A stretch of DNA of 9,432 nt, taken from positions 1 through 9,432 of the forward strand of contig CAVOBC010000173.1 in the NCBI GenBank assembly GCA_963693635.1, written 5' to 3'. The notes beneath the pieces are model-generated. The model saw nothing but the letters and a program-made list of their open reading frames with translations, was not told where the DNA came from and made no database searches. Positions within the stretch are counted from its first letter, which is position 1; every line of letters starts with the position of its first letter. Below are positions 6,179 to 9,432 of this stretch, piece by piece. Made by a program: the position numbers and the translations under genes. Source of the DNA: CAVOBC01 sp963693635. GTDB taxonomy: Bacteria; Pseudomonadota; Gammaproteobacteria; Pseudomonadales; Azotimanducaceae.

Positions 6179-6226
6179 AGAGTGACTCTGAGAGACGACT
6201 CTAGGATGGAGTCGAATCCTCGTGAA
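6179..6226 (-). promoter_or_regulatory. Candidate promoter with overlapping operator for the LLM gene
   Basis: On the minus strand, TTCACG (6226-6221) and TAGAGT (6203-6198) are separated by 17 bp and each match the sigma70 hexamers at 4 of 6 positions. The inverted repeat CGACTC-N7-GAGTCG (6196-6214) covers the -10 box and part of the spacer. A second palindrome AGAGT-G-ACTCT (6179-6189) lies just downstream, before the ribosome-binding site. The shared GACTC/GAGTC core suggests two binding sites for one repressor. This is inferred from symmetry alone. Confidence 0.35.
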
Positions 6227-6551
6227 GCGTCGGTCTGTCGCGCGCAAACTTTGCAGGGCAACGCCGTGCAAAGCAGAGCGGGCCGCCCACCGGGCGCCAG
6301 TCAAAACGGTTGGCGACCCGGATGGTTTGAGCGCAGAAGCACGATAAGCCCATTCGAGTTCTGATTTCAATTCAACCCGCCCAGGGGGCGGATGTATCGT
6401 TGCCACCAATGCAAGCGCGCTCGGGTCTCGCGTCGAACCGGGAGTGTGCAAACGCTACCCGCTAACCGGCGGGCAGGCCACCCAAAAGCGATGGTCATCC
6501 GCTGATCCCATCCCTACACTGTCCGCGTCAACGACAAACGGGACCCGCTAC
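6227..6551. other. Divergent intergenic region, LLM / PhyH
   Basis: Apart from regulatory candidates there is no supported gene. A perfect 6-bp GC hairpin CCGCCC-AGG-GGGCGG lies at 6377-6391. The sequences CGCCA and TGGCG form another inverted repeat around 6294-6314. The minus-strand frame 6176-6451 and plus-strand frame 6053-6364 show no family features and overlap the promoter region. The PhyH frame is open back to a GTG at 6444, but codon use before 6552 is unlike the rest of the gene. Confidence 0.4.
6492..6520 (+). promoter_or_regulatory. Weak candidate promoter for the PhyH-type oxygenase
   Basis: TGGTCA (6492-6497) and TACACT (6515-6520), 17 bp apart, each match the sigma70 hexamers at 4 of 6 positions. 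If used, transcription would begin near 6527, downstream of the possible GTG at 6444, and would support translation from GTG 6552. Matches this weak are common by chance. Confidence 0.22.
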
Positions 6552-7634
6552 GTGAGCCATGACCGAGAAGCCGACCTGGCGGTACTTGAATGCCACAGGG
6601 CAGATGAGTACAAAGCGCGGCTCGCAGCGCTGGCAAATGCGGCAGCGGGCGAGGTGCCTGCTGGACAGAATCTGCAATCATGGGTGGCAGCTGGCCTGGT
6701 TGATCTGATGCAGCGTGTGGATCTTCAGCAGGTCAGCGCGGCGGTGGCCGCAGTTCAGGAGTCAGGCTACGTTATCGTGCCCGGCGTGCTGGATGATGCG
6801 ACGGTCGAACGCGTGCGTGACGGCATGGAGCCGCTCTTTGCCGGCTGTCGGCGGATGTTCGAGCAGGCCGATCCTGCCAGCTCGAATCGTTCGACCAAGG
6901 ATCGTTCGACTAGGCATCGTTCCTCCGGTGCGAAGCTCTCCTCCTGGTCAGGGCAGCGGACAAACCACGTTCAGAATGTTCTCGCCAAGACAGAAGCGGC
7001 CGACGAGGTCGCCTGCAATCCACTGCTGCGTGCGATCATCGCCGGTGTCCTGGGTGGTGACTTCATCCTGAATGCGGGTGTCGTTGCCATGTCGCCGGAC
7101 CCGGGCTGCGTTCCGCAGGGTCTGCATCGCGACGATGGCTTCTTTACGCTGTTGCCGCGGCCGCACATGCCGCTCGTTGTTACGGCGGCGATCGCCCTCG
7201 ATGATTTCACGCGCGAAAATGGCGGTACGCAGATTGTTCCCGGCAGTTCCTGCTGGGAGCCAGCGCGCGAGGCTGAGCCGCATGAGGTCATCCACTGCGA
7301 GATGACACGGGGTTCCATGCTGCTCTGGGACGGCGCGGTTTTGCACGGCGGTGGCGGCAACAGCACGTCCGGTCAATCGCGCCGAACAGTCACGCTTAAC
7401 TACACCCGTGGCTGGCTGCGGACGCAGTTCAATCAATACCTGTCAGTGCCCCGGGCGCGCGTGCTGGCGATGCCGGCAACTTTGCAGACCGACCTCGGCT
7501 ACCACCACAGCGCCTCGGGACTCGGCGGTTGCGACACGCAGGACCCGCTCAAGTATCTCGCCCGGCTGGACAAAGCCGGCGGTGATGGCAGTCAGCGCGA
7601 ACTCGGTCGTGAATTGAAGCTGCGCGTGAAGTGA
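6552..7634 (+). CDS. Phytanoyl-CoA dioxygenase (PhyH) family Fe(II)/2-oxoglutarate oxygenase
   Basis: From GTG 6552 the product has 360 residues. The PhyH fold begins around VQESGYVIVPGVLDDATVERVRDGMEPLF (68-96). The iron ligands are His192 and Asp194 in GLHRDDGFF and the distal His265 in LWDGAVLHGGGGN. Arg277 or Arg278 in QSRRTVTLNYTRGW (276-288) would bind 2-oxoglutarate, and NGGTQIVPGS (223-232) is the usual strand motif before the distal His. Such enzymes hydroxylate or halogenate small molecules and acyl-CoA-type substrates; this one's substrate is unknown. Residues 112-126 form a pentapeptide repeat (NRSTK/DRSTR/HRSSG) inserted before the core. The start is not certain: the frame stays open to GTG 6444, but the extra 36 codons look non-coding, and GGGA at 6540-6543 lies 8 bases before 6552. 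The iorA-type gene follows after 85 bp in the same direction and may share a transcript. Confidence 0.87.
   Translation: MSHDREADLAVLECHRADEYKARLAALANAAAGEVPAGQNLQSWVAAGLVDLMQRVDLQQVSAAVAAVQESGYVIVPGVLDDATVERVRDGMEPLFAGCRRMFEQADPASSNRSTKDRSTRHRSSGAKLSSWSGQRTNHVQNVLAKTEAADEVACNPLLRAIIAGVLGGDFILNAGVVAMSPDPGCVPQGLHRDDGFFTLLPRPHMPLVVTAAIALDDFTRENGGTQIVPGSSCWEPAREAEPHEVIHCEMTRGSMLLWDGAVLHGGGGNSTSGQSRRTVTLNYTRGWLRTQFNQYLSVPRARVLAMPATLQTDLGYHHSASGLGGCDTQDPLKYLARLDKAGGDGSQRELGRELKLRVK
6886..6930 (+). repeat. In-frame 15-bp tandem repeat inside the PhyH gene
   Basis: Three 15-base units start at 6886, 6901 and 6916: ATCGTTCGACCAAGG, ATCGTTCGACTAGGC and ATCGTTCCTCCGGTG. The first two differ at 3 positions and the third is more diverged in its second half. 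The period is five codons, so changes in copy number keep the reading frame. The encoded stretch is Arg/Ser-rich and lies before the catalytic core. Confidence 0.75.
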
Positions 7635-7719
7635 ACAGATGACGGGGGCGTTGTGCGGCGCACGGAGTGAGTGACCGACGCCGCGATGGCGCGAACAAGA
7701 ACAACCGGGGAGTCACGGA

Positions 7720-8235
7720 ATGATCGAGTTTAAGCTCAACGGGTGCGACCTGCGCCTGGATGTCGACCCGGACAAGCCGCTGTTATGGGCTATCCGCGAG
7801 GATGCGGGCCTGACCGGAACCAAATTCGGCTGCGGCATCGGCGCGTGCGGTGCATGCACCGTGCACCTCAATGGGACCGCAGTGCGATCTTGTATCACGC
7901 CGTTGGCAGCGGCCAACGGTGCCCGCATCACGACGATTGAGGGATTGTCGCCGGAAGGGGAAGTCCATCCGGTGCAAGCGGCGTGGTTGGCGGAACAGGT
8001 TCCCCAATGCGGGTACTGTCAGTCCGGGATGATCATGGCCGTGTCGGCCCTGCTCGCCAGCAATCCACGCCCGAGCGACGATGATATTAATCGAGGGGTT
8101 ACCAACATCTGTCGCTGCGGCACTTACGTCAGAATACGGCGTGCGATTCACCGTGCGGCAGCAAGCGGACCTGTAGTGATGTTTGATCCGGCAGACCAAC
8201 AGTCGGCCGCCGCAGGGGAGAAGGTCGATGGGTAA
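7720..8235 (+). CDS. iorA: [2Fe-2S] small subunit of an IorAB-type molybdenum hydroxylase
   Basis: The 171-residue product is the electron-transfer subunit of a xanthine-oxidase-family dehydrogenase, closest in style to isoquinoline 1-oxidoreductase alpha. The N-terminal plant-ferredoxin-type domain binds one cluster through Cys38, Cys43 and Cys46 (CGIGACGAC) and Cys58. The C-terminal helical domain binds the second through Cys97 and Cys100 (CGYCQSGM) and Cys131 and Cys133 (NICRCGTY). All eight ligands are present, so the subunit should be functional. It passes electrons from the molybdenum centre of the large subunit to an acceptor such as a cytochrome. ATG 7720 has GGGGAG 7 bases upstream. 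The stop overlaps the start of the large-subunit gene by 8 bp, a sign of coupled translation and equal amounts. The tail after residue 150 (SGPVVMFDPADQQ...) extends beyond the usual C-terminus of about 150 residues. No FAD-subunit gene lies between, as expected for the two-subunit IorAB type. The true substrate is unknown. Confidence 0.93.
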   Translation: MIEFKLNGCDLRLDVDPDKPLLWAIREDAGLTGTKFGCGIGACGACTVHLNGTAVRSCITPLAAANGARITTIEGLSPEGEVHPVQAAWLAEQVPQCGYCQSGMIMAVSALLASNPRPSDDDINRGVTNICRCGTYVRIRRAIHRAAASGPVVMFDPADQQSAAAGEKVDG

Positions 8236-9432
8236 ATGGACACGTCGGGCGTTTCTTTCAGTTGGCGGGCTTCTTGGCGGCGGTCTGGTGATCGGTGTCG
8301 GTGGCGTCGCCTTTGCGCCAAACCGGTTTGGTGTGCGCGAGGCGTCGGGTGCGGGCGGTGACGCTCAGCTCACCACCTGGTTAAAGATCGCGCCGGATGG
8401 CACGGTCGAGGCGATTGTGCCCCATTGTGAAATGGGTCAGGGAGCGCAGGTTGGTCTGGCGATGATGCTGACCGAAGAACTGGGCGCGCGTTGGGATCAG
8501 GTGCGGATCAAGGAAGCGCCGGCTGAAGAGATCTATGCGAACGGCCATTTCATTACCGGTTTTCTCGGCGAGGCGGGCAGCGTGCCGTCGTGGTTGCAGC
8601 GGTCACTTGAATACACGACCTATCGGATCAGTCGGCTCATTCCGCTACAGGTCACCGGCGGCAGTGCCAGCATCCGGGCTACCGGCCAGTATGGGATGCA
8701 GGTCGCGGGGGCGGCGGCGCGCAGCATGTTGCAGGACGCGGCGGCTGCCGAATGGGGCGTTGCGGCGCATACCTGCGACGTGGCTGATGGCGTGATCAGC
8801 CATCCGGGTGGCAAGTCGGCGGGAATCGGGCAGTTCGCGAGCGCGGCTGCGTCGCTTGAGCCGCCAATCCATCCGCAGTTGCGGGACCGGTCTGACTACA
8901 AACTTGTCGGCACGTCACCCCAGCGGCCCGATTTTCCGGGGAAAGTGACTGGCGAGGCAACCTACGGCGTGGACGTGACGTTGCCAGACATGCTGGTCGC
9001 AACGGTCGCGGCTTCGCCAGCCCCGGGCGGCGTTCTCGAATCCGTCGCGCGAGAGCCGGCATTGGCAGTTAAGGGTGTTCGCGAAGTGCTCGCCTTGCCC
9101 GAGGCTGTCGCTGTCGTCGCAGACAGCTACTACGCTGCGAGCAAGGGCCTCAAGTCGTTGGCGCCGGTCTTTTCCAATCCTCACCAAGCGGTCAGCAGTG
9201 AGTCGATCCTGGCCGAGCACGGGTCAACCCTTGACGCAGGGGGCGGCGGCGTTGATCGCAAGGTCGGTGATGGCGAAGGGGCCATTGCGGCGGCGACGGA
9301 GGTCGTCGAAGCAGAGTACTGGGTGCCGTATCTCGCGCACGCAACGATGGAGCCGATGGCGGCGACTGTTCAGGTGCGTGGTGATGATGTCGAAGTCTGG
9401 GCCGGCGTTCAGGACCCGTTGAACGCGCGCGC
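8228..9432 (+). CDS. iorB: Large molybdopterin subunit of IorAB-type dehydrogenase (3' end beyond window)
   Basis: Reading from ATG 8228, which overlaps the stop of the small subunit, the frame is open to the window edge for 401 codons. The N-terminus MGKWTRRAFLSVGGLLGGG is a twin-arginine signal (Arg6-Arg7, then a hydrophobic stretch to about residue 30), so the assembled complex would be exported to the periplasm with its partner. The following sequence LKIAPDGTVEAIVPHCEMGQGAQVGLAMMLTEELGARW (about 52-89) is the first molybdopterin-binding segment of this family. VTGGSASIRATGQYGMQVAGAAARSML, DFPGKVTGEATYGVDV and WVPYLAHATMEPMAATV follow in the expected order. Isoquinoline 1-oxidoreductase beta and related aldehyde dehydrogenases share this layout, hydroxylating N-heterocycles or aldehydes with water as oxygen donor. 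The family is usually about 700 residues or more, so at least 300 residues, including the catalytic Glu near the C-terminus, lie outside. No frameshift is seen. Confidence 0.93.
   Translation, partial: MGKWTRRAFLSVGGLLGGGLVIGVGGVAFAPNRFGVREASGAGGDAQLTTWLKIAPDGTVEAIVPHCEMGQGAQVGLAMMLTEELGARWDQVRIKEAPAEEIYANGHFITGFLGEAGSVPSWLQRSLEYTTYRISRLIPLQVTGGSASIRATGQYGMQVAGAAARSMLQDAAAAEWGVAAHTCDVADGVISHPGGKSAGIGQFASAAASLEPPIHPQLRDRSDYKLVGTSPQRPDFPGKVTGEATYGVDVTLPDMLVATVAASPAPGGVLESVAREPALAVKGVREVLALPEAVAVVADSYYAASKGLKSLAPVFSNPHQAVSSESILAEHGSTLDAGGGGVDRKVGDGEGAIAAATEVVEAEYWVPYLAHATMEPMAATVQVRGDDVEVWAGVQDPLNAR

Overview
The window looks like a chromosomal segment of a moderately GC-rich proteobacterium, probably a gammaproteobacterium. 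This rests on GC-rich third codon positions, Shine-Dalgarno starts, a lipoprotein-anchored type B carboxylesterase, a Tat-exported IorA/IorB-type molybdenum hydroxylase, and a TIR protein of proteobacterial style. The exact lineage cannot be read from the sequence. Coding density is low: five gaps of about 320-450 bp separate the genes, and one gene is clearly cut short.

Left part (1-2340). On the minus strand the N-terminal 145 residues of a TIR-domain protein run off the left edge. A possible small gene ends 5 bp before it. After a gap with no recognisable gene comes the C-terminal half (ATPase plus receiver) of a hybrid histidine kinase on the minus strand. Its homology stops exactly at the ATPase N-box, so the sensor and phospho-accepting His region is missing. 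On the plus strand, three very short ORFs linked by NTGA stop/start overlaps lead into a 2TM-domain membrane protein (2338-2862).

Middle part (2863-6160). A 430-bp gap holds two minus-pointing terminator-like hairpins, a candidate sigma70 promoter and a 20-bp tandem direct repeat, all upstream of a secreted type B carboxylesterase lipoprotein (3293-4933). A strong GC hairpin follows the esterase, then a 15-bp tandem repeat. An LLM-class (luciferase-like) flavin or F420 oxidoreductase lies on the minus strand (5255-6160). Its upstream region has an inverted repeat overlapping a possible -10 box.

Right part (6161-9432). Divergent from the LLM gene is a phytanoyl-CoA-dioxygenase-family Fe(II)/2-oxoglutarate oxygenase (about 6552-7634) with an in-frame 15-bp tandem repeat. 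It is followed in the same direction by the small [2Fe-2S] subunit (7720-8235) and large Mo-cofactor subunit (8228 to beyond the edge) of an IorAB-type aldehyde/N-heterocycle dehydrogenase.

Together the esterase, LLM enzyme, PhyH oxygenase and IorAB pair look like an oxidative catabolic neighbourhood for an unknown organic substrate (inference). The left part looks like an eroded accessory region. I found no tRNA, rRNA, CRISPR array, complete insertion sequence or intact recognised defence operon. The strongest candidates for something undescribed are the TIR gene with its small upstream partner and the overlapping micro-ORF cascade before the 2TM gene.
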